From Streptomycetaceae bacterium (GTDB taxonomy: Bacteria; Actinomycetota; Actinomycetes; Nanopelagicales; Nanopelagicaceae): a DNA stretch of 40,350 nucleotides. The notes under the pieces are model-generated. The model was not told the origin of the DNA. It ran no database searches and saw only the letters and a program-made list of their open reading frames with translations. Positions 1-11,179 of this stretch are shown here, piece by piece (the first letter of the stretch is position 1; each line of letters begins with the position of its first letter). Where the stretch lies: the NCBI GenBank assembly GCA_007279945.1, contig QYPG01000024.1, positions 1 through 40,350 on the forward strand, read 5' to 3'. The translations under genes and the position numbers were made by a program.

Positions 1-1211
1 AAAGCTAATAGGAATCCGGCAAAGCTAACTGCAACCCACGGAGAACGTTTGCCAAGCCCCTTCCAACGATTGAGATCGGTAACTTCACCTGATGAGTCGC
101 GAACAAGAGTGACAACTGCGAAGGCACCCACCGTTGCAACTCCATAGGCAAATAAATAAAAGATAGAGGCTTCAAGACCCGCTTTGTTAAGTGCGATTAC
201 ACCTGTAAGTAAGAAACCTGCGTGCGCGATTGATGAATATGCCAACATGCGCTTAACATCGCGTTGGGTAATTGCGACCAAAGAGCCAAAGAGCATCGTT
301 ACGATTGCAATAAATGAAAGTAGTGGAGACCACGACCACTGGGCATTAGCAAAAACGGTGTAATAAATACGAAGCATCGCACCGAATGCGGCAACCTTTG
401 TTGCAGCTGCCATGAAGCCGGTGATTGGCGTAGGTGCACCTTGATACACATCTGGTGACCAAGCATGGAATGGAACTGCACCAACTTTAAAGAGAAGTCC
501 GATAGTTAAGAACGCCATTCCGATCAAGAGCAAAACGTCATTACCGCTGCCACCAACCACAGATTCACGTATACCCGCATATGTGACTGAGGCTGAATAC
601 CCATATAAATAAGCCATTCCAAAGAGGAAAAAGGCCGATGAAAATGCGCCAAGTAGGAAGTACTTCAGTGCCGCTTCCTGTGAAGCTAAACGGCGACGGC
701 GAGATAACCCAGCCATGAGATACAACGGCAGAGACAGCATTTCAAGTGCGACGAATAAAGTAATCAAATCGCTAGCAATTGGAAACAGCATCATTCCCGA
801 GATTGCAAAAAGCGTAAGTGGGTAAACCTCAGTTACTTGATTCCCGGTTTCAAGGGAATGGCGCTCTTCCTCAGAACCTGGCAGTGCTGCAGCAAGGGCT
901 GTGAAGTGATCTGCATCAGCGATAAGGAATACCGAAATTATAGAGATGATTAAAATTGAAGCCTGTAGCAAAACCGCCGGACCATCAATAATCACAGAGC
1001 CCATTGCCGCTGACATTGATACTTCGTTATGAATGCGCCACACCTGAGCAAGGGAAAGTACTAACGTTCCAACAGTTAAACTCATTTGAGTTGTTGCGCG
1101 CATAGCTCTTGAAACAAATGCCTCTACTAGGACACCTATTAAGGCGCCCCCTAATAAGATTAAGATTGGTGAAAGTAACGTGTAGTTAAGAACCGGTGCA
1201 GTGAATGTCAT
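1..1211 (-). CDS. nuoN: NADH-quinone oxidoreductase subunit N (partial, C-terminus off left edge)
   Basis: Antiporter-like membrane subunit of respiratory complex I, in the proton-pumping arm beside NuoM and NuoL. About 403 residues are visible from the start (MTFTAPVLNYTLLSPILILL); the stop lies beyond base 1. Almost the whole product is hydrophobic helices. The NuoN/Mrp signature HAWSPDVYQGAPTPITGFM is present, followed by the lysine-containing helix AATKVAAFGAML, and later ITQRDVKRMLAYSSIAHAGF, typical of this family's discontinuous-helix region. The start ATG at 1211-1209 shares one base with the nuoM stop (TAATG), so translation is probably coupled. It is the last gene of the nuoA-N order. 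The family assignment is firm; only the C-terminal end is unseen. Confidence 0.96.
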   Translation of the reverse strand, partial: MTFTAPVLNYTLLSPILILLGGALIGVLVEAFVSRAMRATTQMSLTVGTLVLSLAQVWRIHNEVSMSAAMGSVIIDGPAVLLQASILIISIISVFLIADADHFTALAAALPGSEEERHSLETGNQVTEVYPLTLFAISGMMLFPIASDLITLFVALEMLSLPLYLMAGLSRRRRLASQEAALKYFLLGAFSSAFFLFGMAYLYGYSASVTYAGIRESVVGGSGNDVLLLIGMAFLTIGLLFKVGAVPFHAWSPDVYQGAPTPITGFMAAATKVAAFGAMLRIYYTVFANAQWSWSPLLSFIAIVTMLFGSLVAITQRDVKRMLAYSSIAHAGFLLTGVIALNKAGLEASIFYLFAYGVATVGAFAVVTLVRDSSGEVTDLNRWKGLGKRSPWVAVSFAGFLLA

Positions 1212-2719
1212 TATTTGCCTCCACTTGTTGGTGCTGGATCGCTAAAGCCCAATTGTCCGATGACATGTGTGGCTGCAGGATTAATTACATTAAGTAGAGG
1301 GGCTGGATAAAAGCCAAGTGCAAGAATAATTGCAATTACTGGTGCAATGGCTATTTTCTCACGAAGGTTTAAGTCGCTTAAATTTTCATTTCCAGGTGTA
1401 GTTGGGCCATGCAAAGCTTTTTGAACTGGAATCAAAATATACAAAGCCGCTAAAACAATTCCAAAGGTTGCAATAATCGCGTGAGCTGGATAGCGATTAA
1501 ATGTTCCAACTAATACTAAGAACTCGCTAACAAAGCTGGACATACCTGGAAGTGCAAGTGATGACATCCCGGCAAGGAAGAACATCCACGCCATAACTGG
1601 AGTGATGCGCTGTAAACCACCGAAATCAGAAATCGTTGATGATCCACGACGCGAAATCATCCAGCCGCCGACCAAGAACAAGGCTGCGGTCGAGAAACCG
1701 TGATTAAACATATATAACGCTGCCCCGCTATAGCCCTGTGAGGTCATAGCGAAGATTCCTAAAGTAATAAAACCAAAGTGTGAAATAGAGGTGAAGGCGA
1801 TTAAGCGTTTCAAGTCGCGCTGACCAATAGCCAGAATCGCACCGTAAATAATTGAAATCACGGCTAAAACCAAAATTGCTGGAGTGAAAGTCTTACTTGC
1901 ATCTGGAAACAATGTTAAGCAGTAGCGAATCATTCCAAAGGTTCCGACTTTATCTAGAACACCAAGAAGCAAGACTGAAGTTCCAGGGGTAGCAGAATCG
2001 GCAGCATCTGGTAGCCATGTATGAAGTGGCCATAATGGCGCTTTGATTGCAAAGGCGATGAAGAATCCTAAGAACAATAAGTTCTGCGTCATAGAACTCA
2101 TCTTCAACTGTGAGAGTGCAGCTAGATCAAATGTATGGCCACCTTGTGCACCTGACATAACGTATAAAGCAATAATTGAACCCAGCATCATCAAGCCACC
2201 GAAAAGACTATAAATCAAGAATTTAACTGCAGCTGCAGAACGTTCTCCAGTGCCATATCCCCCGATAAGAAAATAAACCGGAATTAACATAGCTTCAAAG
2301 ATTACATAGAAGAGAAAGACGTCGGTCGCGGCAAATACGCCGATCATCATTGTCTCTAAAACAAGAATGAGAATATAAAAAACCTTAACGCTCCAACGGC
2401 CACCCTGACATTCATTCCAACCTGCAAGCACGACAACCGGGGCTAAAATTGTTGACATTAAAATTAATATGAGAGCTAAGCCATCGACTCCTAGAGCGTA
2501 GTTAATTCCAAAAGATGGAATCCATGCATACTTCTCGACATACTGAAGGTCTACATTGTCGCGCTGAAAACCGACCGCCATGGCAACTGTCGCACCTAAC
2601 ACAATTAGAGTTGACCCGAGTGCAACTTGTTTAACTAGCTTGTCCTTGCCCTTAGGAAGGGCGACAACAACTGCCGAACCAATCAGTGGCAAAACCATTA
2701 ACAGTGTTAACCAGTTCAT
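1211..2719 (-). CDS. nuoM: NADH-quinone oxidoreductase subunit M
   Basis: Second antiporter-like subunit of complex I, in the membrane arm. About 502 residues, the usual NuoM length. Family motifs include LWPLHTWLPDAADSATPG and the following LLLGVLDKVGTFGMIRY, plus GQRDLKRLIAFTSISHFGF. I chose the ATG at 2719, giving [12 protein letters not shown]. It overlaps the nuoL stop as TAATG and has a purine-rich GGTGGTGA upstream. A TTG six codons earlier is in frame, but it would consume that ribosome-binding site and lie inside nuoL. The same one-base TAATG junction is used at nuoM/nuoN, nuoE/nuoF and tlpA. Function and identity are secure. Confidence 0.96.
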   Translation of the reverse strand: MNWLTLLMVLPLIGSAVVVALPKGKDKLVKQVALGSTLIVLGATVAMAVGFQRDNVDLQYVEKYAWIPSFGINYALGVDGLALILILMSTILAPVVVLAGWNECQGGRWSVKVFYILILVLETMMIGVFAATDVFLFYVIFEAMLIPVYFLIGGYGTGERSAAAVKFLIYSLFGGLMMLGSIIALYVMSGAQGGHTFDLAALSQLKMSSMTQNLLFLGFFIAFAIKAPLWPLHTWLPDAADSATPGTSVLLLGVLDKVGTFGMIRYCLTLFPDASKTFTPAILVLAVISIIYGAILAIGQRDLKRLIAFTSISHFGFITLGIFAMTSQGYSGAALYMFNHGFSTAALFLVGGWMISRRGSSTISDFGGLQRITPVMAWMFFLAGMSSLALPGMSSFVSEFLVLVGTFNRYPAHAIIATFGIVLAALYILIPVQKALHGPTTPGNENLSDLNLREKIAIAPVIAIILALGFYPAPLLNVINPAATHVIGQLGFSDPAPTSGGK

Positions 2720-4608
2720 TATTGTGTCACCACCCAAATCGCTGCGACTAGCGCAACTGCGCCAAGCAAAATTAGTGCGGCATAACTGCGAACAAAGCCC
2801 GTCTGAACGCCCCGTAACGCTGAGCCTGAGCCAAGTGCAATCCGGCCTGCTCCACGCACTGCGCCATCAATGACCGCTTCGTCAGTCTTAACTAAGACGG
2901 CAGTTAATACCTTGCCTGGCGCCATAAAGACGGCCTCATTGAAGCGATCTTGCAACAAGTCCTGGCGAGCAATTGTTGTAAAGATTGATACATCGGTTGG
3001 TGCAACCGCAGCAACTTCGTTGCGTGAATACTTAATGAATGCAATTGCAATTCCAATCGCGACCATTGCTAAAGCAAGACCCGATACAACTAGTGGTGAT
3101 AAGAGCTCTGCATGCTCTGCGTGGTTTTCAAATAATGGTGAAAGCCAGTTCACTAGGGCATCGCCATGACTTAATAAATATCCAGAGGTCACTGATCCGA
3201 TTGCAAGAATAGCCATTGGTAACCACATGAGCCATGGGGACTCGTGTGGGTGTGCTTCATCATCCCAACGAGATTTTCCGGTAAAGGTAAGAATCATGAC
3301 GCGCGTCATATAGAAAGCAGTAATTCCGGCACCTAACAAAGTGACACAGCCAAGAATAATTCCTTTAGCTCCACCTGAATTAAATGCAGTTTCAATAATC
3401 ATATCTTTTGAGTAAAAACCAGCAAATGGCGGAACACCTAAAATTGCTAAGTAGCCAAGACCGAATGTTGCAAATGTAATCGGCATAAATTTACGGAGTG
3501 CGCCGTACTTGCGCATATTTACTTCATCATTCATTCCATGCATCACTGAGCCTGCTCCAAGGAACATTCCAGCTTTGAAGAATCCGTGGGTAAGTAGATG
3601 CATAATCGCAAAGGCATAGCCAACGGGACCAAGGCCCGCACCTAAAATCATGTAGCCAATTTGTGACATTGTCGATGCTGCCAATGCTTTCTTTATGTCA
3701 TCTTTTGCAGTACCAATAAGTGCACCGAACATCAAAGTAATTGCGCCCACGATGACAACTAATAACTGCGCAGTTGGTGCGGCATCAAAGATAAAATTAG
3801 AACGGGTAATTAAATAAACGCCAGCAGTAACCATCGTTGCTGCGTGGATAAGCGCCGATACTGGAGTTGGACCCGCCATCGCATCTCCCAGCCAAGCCTG
3901 TAGTGGGAACTGCGCTGATTTTCCAGTAGCTGCAACTAATAACATGATGCCGATTGAGGTTAGAGCAGCAGTAGATGTGTGATCCACGGCTGCCTTTACG
4001 CCACTAAATGAAACTGTGCCCATGGTGGCAAAGGCGATCATGATGGCAAATGACAGACCCATATCACCAACACGGTTCATCACAAATGCTTTTTTAGATG
4101 CCGTGGCATATGCCGGCTTTTGATTCCAGAAACCAATTAATAAATATGAGGCTAAACCGACACCTTCCCAGCCTACATAAAGATTGAGATAGCTATCGCC
4201 AAGAACCAAAAGCAGCATGGCGGCGATAAAGAGATTTAAGAAGGCAAAGAATCGTCGACGATCTGCATCATGTGACATATATGAGATGGAATAGATATGT
4301 ATCAACGTGCCCACGCCAGTAATTAGAAGAACAAAACAGATTGAAAGTTGATCCAACATCAGGCTGGCATCAATCTTGAAGGTACCGACTGAGATCCACT
4401 CAAAAAGTTTCTGGGTTATTGGACGTTCGCTGTTAGAGCGACCCAACATCAACGAGAGCTGATAGAGGCCAACAAAGAATGAGGACGCTGATAGCCCAGT
4501 TGCAAGTAAATGTCCCCACTTATCGCTGCGACGACCGGCAAGCAAGAGAATCGCTGAACCCGCAAGTGGGAGTGCGATTAAATATACAAGAGTTGTTGAG
4601 GTCATCAT
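2719..4608 (-). CDS. nuoL: NADH-quinone oxidoreductase subunit L
   Basis: Largest antiporter-like subunit, at the distal end of the complex I membrane arm; it carries the long lateral helix in known structures. 629 residues, normal for NuoL. The sequence shows the [16 protein letters not shown] motif near residue 150, [20 protein letters not shown] around residue 235 and [16 protein letters not shown] near residue 310. The C-terminal third is amphipathic and ends with a transmembrane helix, as expected for the lateral helix and its anchor. The start is a double ATG (4608 and 4605); the first is two bases after the nuoK stop. It lies between nuoK and nuoM in canonical order. Confidence 0.97.
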   Translation of the reverse strand: MMTSTTLVYLIALPLAGSAILLLAGRRSDKWGHLLATGLSASSFFVGLYQLSLMLGRSNSERPITQKLFEWISVGTFKIDASLMLDQLSICFVLLITGVGTLIHIYSISYMSHDADRRRFFAFLNLFIAAMLLLVLGDSYLNLYVGWEGVGLASYLLIGFWNQKPAYATASKKAFVMNRVGDMGLSFAIMIAFATMGTVSFSGVKAAVDHTSTAALTSIGIMLLVAATGKSAQFPLQAWLGDAMAGPTPVSALIHAATMVTAGVYLITRSNFIFDAAPTAQLLVVIVGAITLMFGALIGTAKDDIKKALAASTMSQIGYMILGAGLGPVGYAFAIMHLLTHGFFKAGMFLGAGSVMHGMNDEVNMRKYGALRKFMPITFATFGLGYLAILGVPPFAGFYSKDMIIETAFNSGGAKGIILGCVTLLGAGITAFYMTRVMILTFTGKSRWDDEAHPHESPWLMWLPMAILAIGSVTSGYLLSHGDALVNWLSPLFENHAEHAELLSPLVVSGLALAMVAIGIAIAFIKYSRNEVAAVAPTDVSIFTTIARQDLLQDRFNEAVFMAPGKVLTAVLVKTDEAVIDGAVRGAGRIALGSGSALRGVQTGFVRSYAALILLGAVALVAAIWVVTQ

Positions 4609-4610
4609 TG

Positions 4611-4910
4611 TTATCGCTTCAACAAACTAGCATCATCGATAGATGCCGATCGGCGTGATCGATAAATCGTCACAATAATTGCTAGACCAACTACAACTTC
4701 GCACGCGGCAACCACCATCGTAAAGAAGGCGATAACTTGGCCGTTGAGGTCTCCATTGATTCTAGAAAAGGTTACAAAAGATAAATTCGCTGCATTGAGC
4801 ATCAATTCAATACACATAAATACAACGATGGCGTTACGGCGTATAACTACGCCAACGGCGCCGATAGTAAAGAGTAGGGCTGAGAGATAAAGATAATTTG
4901 CAGCGTTCAT
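4611..4910 (-). CDS. nuoK: NADH-quinone oxidoreductase subunit K
   Basis: Small membrane subunit (99 residues, three predicted helices) of the complex I proton-translocation path. The helix-2 segment [16 protein letters not shown] carries the glutamate that is conserved in NuoK. A second acidic residue lies in [15 protein letters not shown], the helix-3 glutamate of the family. Its start ATG directly abuts the nuoJ stop (TAG then ATG), and its stop is two bases before nuoL. Length, motifs and position between nuoJ and nuoL all agree. Confidence 0.96.
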   Translation of the reverse strand: MNAANYLYLSALLFTIGAVGVVIRRNAIVVFMCIELMLNAANLSFVTFSRINGDLNGQVIAFFTMVVAACEVVVGLAIIVTIYRSRRSASIDDASLLKR

Positions 4911-5702
4911 CTACTTCTCCTCCTCTACGCTTGTATCGATATTTCCAAGTTCAAACGCTGAGGAATTCAAAACATCTCCGCGCGCCTTTAAACTGGCATT
5001 AATGGAGGCTGCGGCCGCGGTGCCATCTGGAAGTAGCGCCGGCACATCCACTGCATTGTGACGAGCGAAAACACCTGGTGCTGGCAGGCCGGCAGCGTTT
5101 GCCAATGAACCTGAGCGGAAGCGCTGAATTGATAATTCGCGTTGTGTTGGTCGTGTTTGAATGCGGTGATGATGAGCTAAAACCATAGAACCAAGTGCTG
5201 CAGTAATCAGTAGCGCTGATACAACTTCAAAGGGCCATACATACGTTGAAAATAATAGAGATGCAATTCCTTGAACATTTCCTTCAGCATTAGCGGCTTC
5301 TACACCAACCGCATTACGGCCAAGAGTTGCGCGACCAAGTAGAGAAATCATTAAGCCGCCAAAACCAACTGCAGCAGTAATTGCAGTCGGGCGAAGGCCC
5401 TTGATTGTTTCAGTTAACGAGTCTGAAGAGTCGACACCAACTAGCATCAAAATAAATAGGAAGAGCATCATTACTGCGCCGGTATAAACCACAATTTGTA
5501 CGATACCTAGAAATGGCGCTCCTTGAGCGATATAAAAAACTGCTAGAGCAATCATTACAAAGGCCATCAAGATTGCTGAGTGCACCGCTTTTTTAACTAG
5601 CAACATGCCGAGTGCTGCTGCAACACTAAGAGGTGCAAGAATCCAAAACAGAGTTGCCTCTGGCTTAGCCGTCTGCCCAACTTGTATCGCTAGATCTATC
5701 AT
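4911..5702 (-). CDS. nuoJ: NADH-quinone oxidoreductase subunit J
   Basis: Membrane subunit of complex I that contributes to the proton path next to NuoK and NuoH. 263 residues: five hydrophobic helices in the first ~180, including the conserved [20 protein letters not shown] stretch that contains the pi-bulge helix of NuoJ. A soluble tail of about 80 residues, rich in Ala, Ser and charged residues, ends in DTSVEEEK. Such long tails are common in actinobacterial NuoJ; E. coli NuoJ is much shorter. The start ATG overlaps the nuoI TGA (ATGA). The tail has no motif I can assign. Confidence 0.95.
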   Translation of the reverse strand: MIDLAIQVGQTAKPEATLFWILAPLSVAAALGMLLVKKAVHSAILMAFVMIALAVFYIAQGAPFLGIVQIVVYTGAVMMLFLFILMLVGVDSSDSLTETIKGLRPTAITAAVGFGGLMISLLGRATLGRNAVGVEAANAEGNVQGIASLLFSTYVWPFEVVSALLITAALGSMVLAHHHRIQTRPTQRELSIQRFRSGSLANAAGLPAPGVFARHNAVDVPALLPDGTAAAASINASLKARGDVLNSSAFELGNIDTSVEEEK

Positions 5703-6310
5703 TTGTTAACGTCCTGTGATGGATGAGCTTGCGTAACATCGCCCTTGTAATAATTCGTATCAGTCATATCTGGATACATTGGATGCGGAGGCATCAACAT
5801 GCCTGCACGTAATGGACCGAGTAGATCATCTTTTTCAAAGATTAACTTCGCACGAGAATCATCAGCTAGCTCATACTCATTCGTCATTGTTAGCGCGCGA
5901 GTTGGACAAGCTTCGATGCAAAGGCCGCAAAAAACGCAGCGCAAGTAGTTAATCTGATAAACCTTGCCGTAGCGCTCACCCGGTGACATGCGATTCTCTT
6001 CAGTGTTATCTGCTCCTTCAACATAAATCGCATCTGCTGGACATGCCCACGCACAGAGTTCGCAGCCAATACATTTTTCTAAACCGTCGGGATGGCGGTT
6101 TAATTGGTGGCGGCCGTGAAAGCGCTCTTGGGTTGGCGCCTTAACCTCTGGATACTCAACAGTTTCAGGCTTCTTGAAGATGGTTGAGAAAGTGATCCAG
6201 AAGCCCTTGAGGTGCCCCAATAGGCCAACCGAACCGGGTTGATCTACTTGTGAGAATTCAACTTTCGTAAGGTCACGCTCACTATTTTTTAAAGGTTCGA
6301 TCTCAGCCAC
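5699..6310 (-). CDS. nuoI: NADH-quinone oxidoreductase subunit I (two 4Fe-4S ferredoxin)
   Basis: Peripheral complex I subunit that relays electrons through two 4Fe-4S clusters toward NuoB. Both cluster motifs are visible: [12 protein letters not shown] and [13 protein letters not shown] place the start at GTG 6310-6308 (203 residues, beginning [10 protein letters not shown]). AAGGAG lies six bases upstream, and the overlap with nuoH is then only 8 bp. An in-frame ATG at 6340 would add [10 protein letters not shown] but has no Shine-Dalgarno and sits 38 bp inside nuoH. The sequence between the N-terminus and the first cluster contains an amphipathic segment ([16 protein letters not shown]), as in other NuoI proteins that pack on the membrane. 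The TGA overlaps the nuoJ ATG. Confidence 0.94.
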   Translation of the reverse strand: MAEIEPLKNSERDLTKVEFSQVDQPGSVGLLGHLKGFWITFSTIFKKPETVEYPEVKAPTQERFHGRHQLNRHPDGLEKCIGCELCAWACPADAIYVEGADNTEENRMSPGERYGKVYQINYLRCVFCGLCIEACPTRALTMTNEYELADDSRAKLIFEKDDLLGPLRAGMLMPPHPMYPDMTDTNYYKGDVTQAHPSQDVNK

Positions 6311-7550
6311 GGTCGACTCCTTCTTTGTTGTTTGAGACATTGATGGATGTTAATGCCACTGGAAGTTGCGGCAGAGAAAAACTTGGCGCATCAGCGTTAT
6401 CAACAATAGCTTCGAGTTTTTTCTTCTTAGCATTCTCAAAGCCGATATTGACCGCCATGATGAGGAAGACCACGGCGGAAGCAAAGGCAACTACTACTAG
6501 GCGAGGTGCACCTTGTAGTGAAAGTACGCGAAGTGTTGCAACAACCAAGATCCACAATATTGAAACGGGAATCAAGACTTTCCAACCAAACTGCATGAAC
6601 TGGTCATAACGAAGGCGTGGAAGAGTTCCGCGTAGCCACACAAATACAAAGAAGAAAACCAAAACCTTTGAGAAGAACCAGATCGCAGTGAACCAACCAC
6701 CAAGCCAGTTTTCAGTAAAACCTAAGAATGGTGGAGCGTGATATCCGCCTAAGAATAACGTTGTGGCCAAAGCGGAGACCGCAATGATGTTGACGTATTC
6801 GGCTAAGAAAAAGAGTGCAAACTTAAGTGAAGAGTATTCCGTATGGAAACCACCAACGAGCTCGCCTTCAGCTTCAGCTAAATCAAATGGTGCGCGGTTG
6901 GTTTCACCAACCATAGAGATTGCATAGATAGCAAAAGATGGGAACAGGACAACTCCGTACCACCAAGAAGTTTGTGCGGCAACGATGTCAGATGTTGACA
7001 TTGAGCCTGCATAAATAAAGACAGAAACTAATGAAAGCCCCATCGCAATTTCATAAGAAATAACTTGCGCGCTTGATCGAAGTCCACCAAGCAGTGGATA
7101 TGTTGAACCAGATGACCAACCAGCCAAGATGATTCCGTAAACACCAACAGATGCAATAGCTAATACATAGAGCACGCCGACAGGTAAATCGGTAAGTTGC
7201 ATCGCAGTTTTATGTCCAAATAATGTAACCGGTCCTGTTATTGGAATAACTGCAAAGGACATAAAGCAGGTTGTAGCACTAATAATTGGGGCTATGACGA
7301 AGACAATCTTGTCGGCGGCAGCGGGAATCAAATCTTCCTTCAGCGCAAGTTTCACACCATCGGCTAGCGCTTGAACTAATCCAAAAGGACCAACGCGGTT
7401 AGGTCCGGGGCGCTGTTGCATACGGCCAACTAATCGACGCTCACCCCAAACAGACATAAGCGTTAGTACCACACAGACAACAAAGACAAGCAAAGCTTTG
7501 ACGGTGATTAGCCATCCTGGATCTGCTCCAATTAACTCTGCAGTTGTCAT
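6303..7550 (-). CDS. nuoH: NADH-quinone oxidoreductase subunit H
   Basis: Membrane subunit at the junction with the peripheral arm, forming part of the quinone-binding cavity. 415 residues with about eight to nine helices. The family signature [16 protein letters not shown] is present, and the conserved acidic loop reads [20 protein letters not shown], which lines the quinone chamber in known structures. After the last helix comes a ~45-residue soluble tail ([17 protein letters not shown] onward), longer than in E. coli and usual for actinobacteria. The ATG overlaps the nuoG TGA (ATGA). The last 8 bp overlap the preferred nuoI start. Confidence 0.96.
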   Translation of the reverse strand: MTTAELIGADPGWLITVKALLVFVVCVVLTLMSVWGERRLVGRMQQRPGPNRVGPFGLVQALADGVKLALKEDLIPAAADKIVFVIAPIISATTCFMSFAVIPITGPVTLFGHKTAMQLTDLPVGVLYVLAIASVGVYGIILAGWSSGSTYPLLGGLRSSAQVISYEIAMGLSLVSVFIYAGSMSTSDIVAAQTSWWYGVVLFPSFAIYAISMVGETNRAPFDLAEAEGELVGGFHTEYSSLKFALFFLAEYVNIIAVSALATTLFLGGYHAPPFLGFTENWLGGWFTAIWFFSKVLVFFFVFVWLRGTLPRLRYDQFMQFGWKVLIPVSILWILVVATLRVLSLQGAPRLVVVAFASAVVFLIMAVNIGFENAKKKKLEAIVDNADAPSFSLPQLPVALTSINVSNNKEGVDRG

Positions 7551-9898
7551 ATCTTCACCACCGTAACTACTGCGCCATGTGTGGCGCCTAGGTTTACAAG
7601 TAACTGAGATCCACGTGAATTACGAGGCGCCCACACAGCATCATCATGAATATCTTCAACAAGAGCTGGAAGCGTGACTGCACCTAAAGCTGATGAGATT
7701 TTAAGCTGATCCCCATCGACAACACCCAATGACGCTGCGCGCTTTGATGAAATTACGGCTACACATTGGCGAGCGGTGCCAGCTAAATTATCTTCACCCT
7801 TTTGTAAAGTTCCAAGATCTAAAAGACGACGCCATGAAGTAAGTACGAATTCGTTGTCCTTAAGTGATGAGGTTTTTTCAGACTTAATTGGTTTCATACT
7901 AACACGTGCGCCATCCCATGTTCCTATGGCAGCTATCTCTTTTGCTGCCGCTGTGACAGTGCCAAGATTGAGCGATACACCCATCTCTTGCGCAATCATC
8001 GAAAGAATTCGAAGGTCACTTCGATTAAGTGAATTATCAACTGCCGCGTCGAATTTACGTGCACGGCCTTCCCAGTTAAGGAATGATCCACTTTTTTCAG
8101 TGATTGCAGCAACTGGCAAAATTACATTTGCACGTTGTGTAACCTCACTTGGCGCAATCTCAAGAGAGACGACAAAAGCTTTTTCAAGTGCAGTTAAAGC
8201 GGCCTTGCTATTTAATCCATCAAGCGGATCGACTCCGCCGACTAGGAGAGCGCCTAACTCTCCTGAAATAACTGCAGCATAAATCTCATCGTTTGAGCGG
8301 CCAACAGAGGTTGGAAGTGAAGGGGTATTCCACAATGCCGCAATATCCACGCGGGCTGAGGCATCGGTGACTGGGCGGCCACCTGGCAATAAGTTTCCAA
8401 TTGCGCCGGCCTCAAGCGCACCACGTTCTCCGGCACGACGAGGAATCCATGCCAACTTGGCACTGGTTGAGGAAGCGAGTGCGGCAACTGCGGTTAAGAC
8501 TCCAGCACTTTCTGATGCACGTTCTCCGATAAGAATTACTGACTTAGCTGTCAGTGGCAATCCGGCAATCGCGGTGGCCTCTTCACCTGGTGCAACCTTT
8601 ACAAACTCACCTTTAAGTTTTTCAACACCGATTGAAAGTTTGCTGCCAATAGATGTGACTTTTAATGCGCGCTTTCGGAACTGCTTGTTAAGTCTCAAGA
8701 AGACGATTGGAGACTCTTCTTCGGGTTCAAATCCAACTAATACAACTTGATCTGCGCGATCGATATCTAAGTAAGTAGTTGTTGAGCCAACAATATGAGT
8801 TGCAAGAAATTCACGTTCTTCATCTGATGAAACCCGTGAGCGGAAATCAATATCGTTTGTATTAAGAGCGATGCGCGCAAACTTGCTATAACCATAAGCG
8901 TCTTCGTGTGTGGTGCGGCCACCAACAAGTACGGCTGATGCTGAAGCTTTTAATCCTTGTGCTGCAGCAGCTAAAGCTTCCGGCCAGGATGCCTGAACTA
9001 ATTCACCGTCGCTATTGCGAATTTGTGGATGTGCAAGACGATCAGTGGCAGTCACATACTTAAATGCCCAACGTCCTTTATCGCAGTTCCACTCTTCGTT
9101 AACAGATGCATCCTCACCAGCAAGGCGACGAAGTGTCTTTCCTCGGCGAACATCGGTGCGCATGTCACAACCAGATGCACAGTGTTCACAAGCAGAAGGA
9201 GTTGAGACTAAATCAAATGGACGTGCACGGAAACGGTATGAAGCCCCTGTAAGTGCACCTACTGGACAGATTTGAACCGTGTTACCCGAGAAATATGAAG
9301 TAAAAGGCTGCTTCTCGTAAATTCCTACCTGCTGAAGTGCCCCGCGCTCATTGAGGGTAATAAATGGATCGCTGGCAATTTGCTCTGAAAAACGAGTACA
9401 GCGCGCGCATAAAACACAGCGTTCGCGATCTAGCAGAACTTGGGAAGAAATATTGATTGGCTTTTCAAATGTGCGCTTAACGCCTTGGAAACGTGACTCG
9501 CTATGCCCAGAGCTCAGTGCCTGATTTTGAAGTGGACACTCACCGCCCTTATCGCAGACCGGACAATCCAGCGGGTGATTGATAAGTAATAACTCCATCA
9601 CACCTTGCTGGGCTTTATCTGCAACCGGCGAAGTAAGTTGTGTCTTAACAATCATTCCTGGCTCAACTGGAATCGTGCACGATGCTTGAGGTTTAGGAAA
9701 AGCGCGTCCGTTAATTTCAATATCAACTAAGCATTGGCGACATGCACCGACTGGATCTAATAATGGGTGATCACAAAAACGTGGGATTTGAATTCCTAGT
9801 TGTTCAGCAGCACGAATTACTAGAGTTCCCTTTGGAACGCTAACTTCAAAGCCATCGATTACAACTGTGATCATGTCCACGATTTCTGCAGTTGACAT
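7547..9898 (-). CDS. nuoG: NADH-quinone oxidoreductase subunit G
   Basis: Peripheral-arm subunit carrying several iron-sulfur clusters. 783 residues. An N-terminal 2Fe-2S ferredoxin fold has Cys42, 53, 56 and 74. The His/Cys cluster motif is His108 with Cys112, 115 and 121 ([14 protein letters not shown]). A 4Fe-4S cluster uses Cys161, 164, 167 and 211. A further CX2CX3C plus distal Cys (237, 240, 244, 272) matches the extra N7-type cluster known in E. coli and Thermus. The rest is a molybdopterin-oxidoreductase-like fold without visible catalytic use, ending in a barrel-like C-terminal domain. AGGTG precedes the ATG, which abuts the nuoF stop. Residues 300-700 are more divergent than the cluster region, normal for NuoG. 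Confidence 0.96.
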   Translation of the reverse strand: MSTAEIVDMITVVIDGFEVSVPKGTLVIRAAEQLGIQIPRFCDHPLLDPVGACRQCLVDIEINGRAFPKPQASCTIPVEPGMIVKTQLTSPVADKAQQGVMELLLINHPLDCPVCDKGGECPLQNQALSSGHSESRFQGVKRTFEKPINISSQVLLDRERCVLCARCTRFSEQIASDPFITLNERGALQQVGIYEKQPFTSYFSGNTVQICPVGALTGASYRFRARPFDLVSTPSACEHCASGCDMRTDVRRGKTLRRLAGEDASVNEEWNCDKGRWAFKYVTATDRLAHPQIRNSDGELVQASWPEALAAAAQGLKASASAVLVGGRTTHEDAYGYSKFARIALNTNDIDFRSRVSSDEEREFLATHIVGSTTTYLDIDRADQVVLVGFEPEEESPIVFLRLNKQFRKRALKVTSIGSKLSIGVEKLKGEFVKVAPGEEATAIAGLPLTAKSVILIGERASESAGVLTAVAALASSTSAKLAWIPRRAGERGALEAGAIGNLLPGGRPVTDASARVDIAALWNTPSLPTSVGRSNDEIYAAVISGELGALLVGGVDPLDGLNSKAALTALEKAFVVSLEIAPSEVTQRANVILPVAAITEKSGSFLNWEGRARKFDAAVDNSLNRSDLRILSMIAQEMGVSLNLGTVTAAAKEIAAIGTWDGARVSMKPIKSEKTSSLKDNEFVLTSWRRLLDLGTLQKGEDNLAGTARQCVAVISSKRAASLGVVDGDQLKISSALGAVTLPALVEDIHDDAVWAPRNSRGSQLLVNLGATHGAVVTVVKI

Positions 9899-11179
9899 TT
9901 ATGCACCTGCCCCAACAAATAGAGTTGAAGCAACTGGATCAAATGGGCAACCGCCATGAGTTATATGAGATATGTATTCGTCGCGGAAATATTGAATAGA
10001 TGACGTAATTGGACTTGTTGCTCCATCACCGAGTGCACAAAATGAACGTCCAAGAATATTGTCACAAAGATCCAGCAACTTAGCTAAATCTGCTTCGGTT
10101 CCCTTGCCGGCTTCAAGGTCACGCAAAATCTGTACTAACCACCACGTACCTTCGCGGCAAGGTGTGCACTTTCCGCAAGATTCGTGCTTATAAAACTCGG
10201 TCCAACGCAGTACTGCACGCACAACACATGTTGTCTCATCAAAAATTTGTAGTGCTTTAGTTCCAAGCATTGAACCGGCAGCCGATACGCCCTCGTAATC
10301 CAACGGTGTATCTAAGTGGTCTTGTGTAAATATTGGCGTCGATGATCCACCAGGAGTCCAAAACTTGAGTGTATGGCCGGTACGAATGCCGCCTGAGAGT
10401 TCCAGAATTTCGCGCAAAGTAATGCCGAGGGGGGCTTCAAACTGACCCGGGTTATTTACGTGACCCGATAGCGAATAAAGCGTTGTTCCTTTGCTTTTTT
10501 CAGTGCCCATAGATTGATACCACTCGGCACCATTAGCGATAATCGCTGGAACTGATGCAATGGATTCAACATTGTTTACAACAGTAGGTCGTGCGTATAA
10601 ACCAGCGATTGCAGGAAATGGCGGGCGAAGGCGTGGCTGGCCTCGGAAACCCTCTAGTGAATCTAAGAGCGCAGTCTCTTCACCACAGATATATGCACCA
10701 GCGCCAACATGGAGAACTAATTCAACTCCATTACCAAGGTGTCCAGCTTTATAAGCATCTTCAATGGCTTGATTCATGCGACGAACAACGTGTGTAACTT
10801 CACCACGAATGTAAATAAATGCGTGCTTGGCGCGAATTGCATGACAAGCAATGATGCAGCCTTCGATAAGAACGTGTGGATTTGCCATCAGCAATGGTGT
10901 GTCTTTACATGTGCCTGGCTCTGACTCATCGGCGTTAACAACCAGATAGTGATCTTTGTTGTCACCTTGTGGGATAAATCCCCACTTCATTCCAGTTGGG
11001 AAACCAGCACCACCACGACCTCGTAAGCCTGAATCTTTAACTAATTGAATCACTGCATCTGGATCCATAGTCAAAGCTTTTTGCGAAGCCTTATATCCAC
11101 CATGGCGCGTGTAAGCCTCAATAGTGAATGAATCTTTTTCATCCCAGTGAGCTGAAAGTACGGGCACCAATTGAGTCAT
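9899..11179 (-). CDS. nuoF: NADH-quinone oxidoreductase subunit F (NADH-binding)
   Basis: NADH dehydrogenase flavoprotein of complex I: binds NADH and FMN and passes electrons to cluster N3. 426 residues. The FMN/NADH glycine-rich loop is GLRGRGGAGFPTGMKW (51-66), followed by NADESEPGTCKD (82-93) and GAGAYICGEETALLDSLEG. The 4Fe-4S ligands are Cys335, 338 and 341 (SCGKCTPCREGT) with distal Cys381. The start ATG shares a base with the nuoE TAA. All catalytic motifs are intact, so this is an NADH-oxidising complex I rather than an 11-subunit form. Confidence 0.98.
   Translation of the reverse strand: MTQLVPVLSAHWDEKDSFTIEAYTRHGGYKASQKALTMDPDAVIQLVKDSGLRGRGGAGFPTGMKWGFIPQGDNKDHYLVVNADESEPGTCKDTPLLMANPHVLIEGCIIACHAIRAKHAFIYIRGEVTHVVRRMNQAIEDAYKAGHLGNGVELVLHVGAGAYICGEETALLDSLEGFRGQPRLRPPFPAIAGLYARPTVVNNVESIASVPAIIANGAEWYQSMGTEKSKGTTLYSLSGHVNNPGQFEAPLGITLREILELSGGIRTGHTLKFWTPGGSSTPIFTQDHLDTPLDYEGVSAAGSMLGTKALQIFDETTCVVRAVLRWTEFYKHESCGKCTPCREGTWWLVQILRDLEAGKGTEADLAKLLDLCDNILGRSFCALGDGATSPITSSIQYFRDEYISHITHGGCPFDPVASTLFVGAGA

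Noticed and set aside
2719-2737. Longer nuoM start at TTG 2737
   Set aside because: It would remove the likely ribosome-binding site and break the TAATG junction used by other genes in the operon.
7776-8282. 168-codon plus-strand frame opposite nuoG
   Set aside because: It is antisense to a well-conserved nuoG region; the product is Ser/Arg-rich, low-complexity and without motifs.
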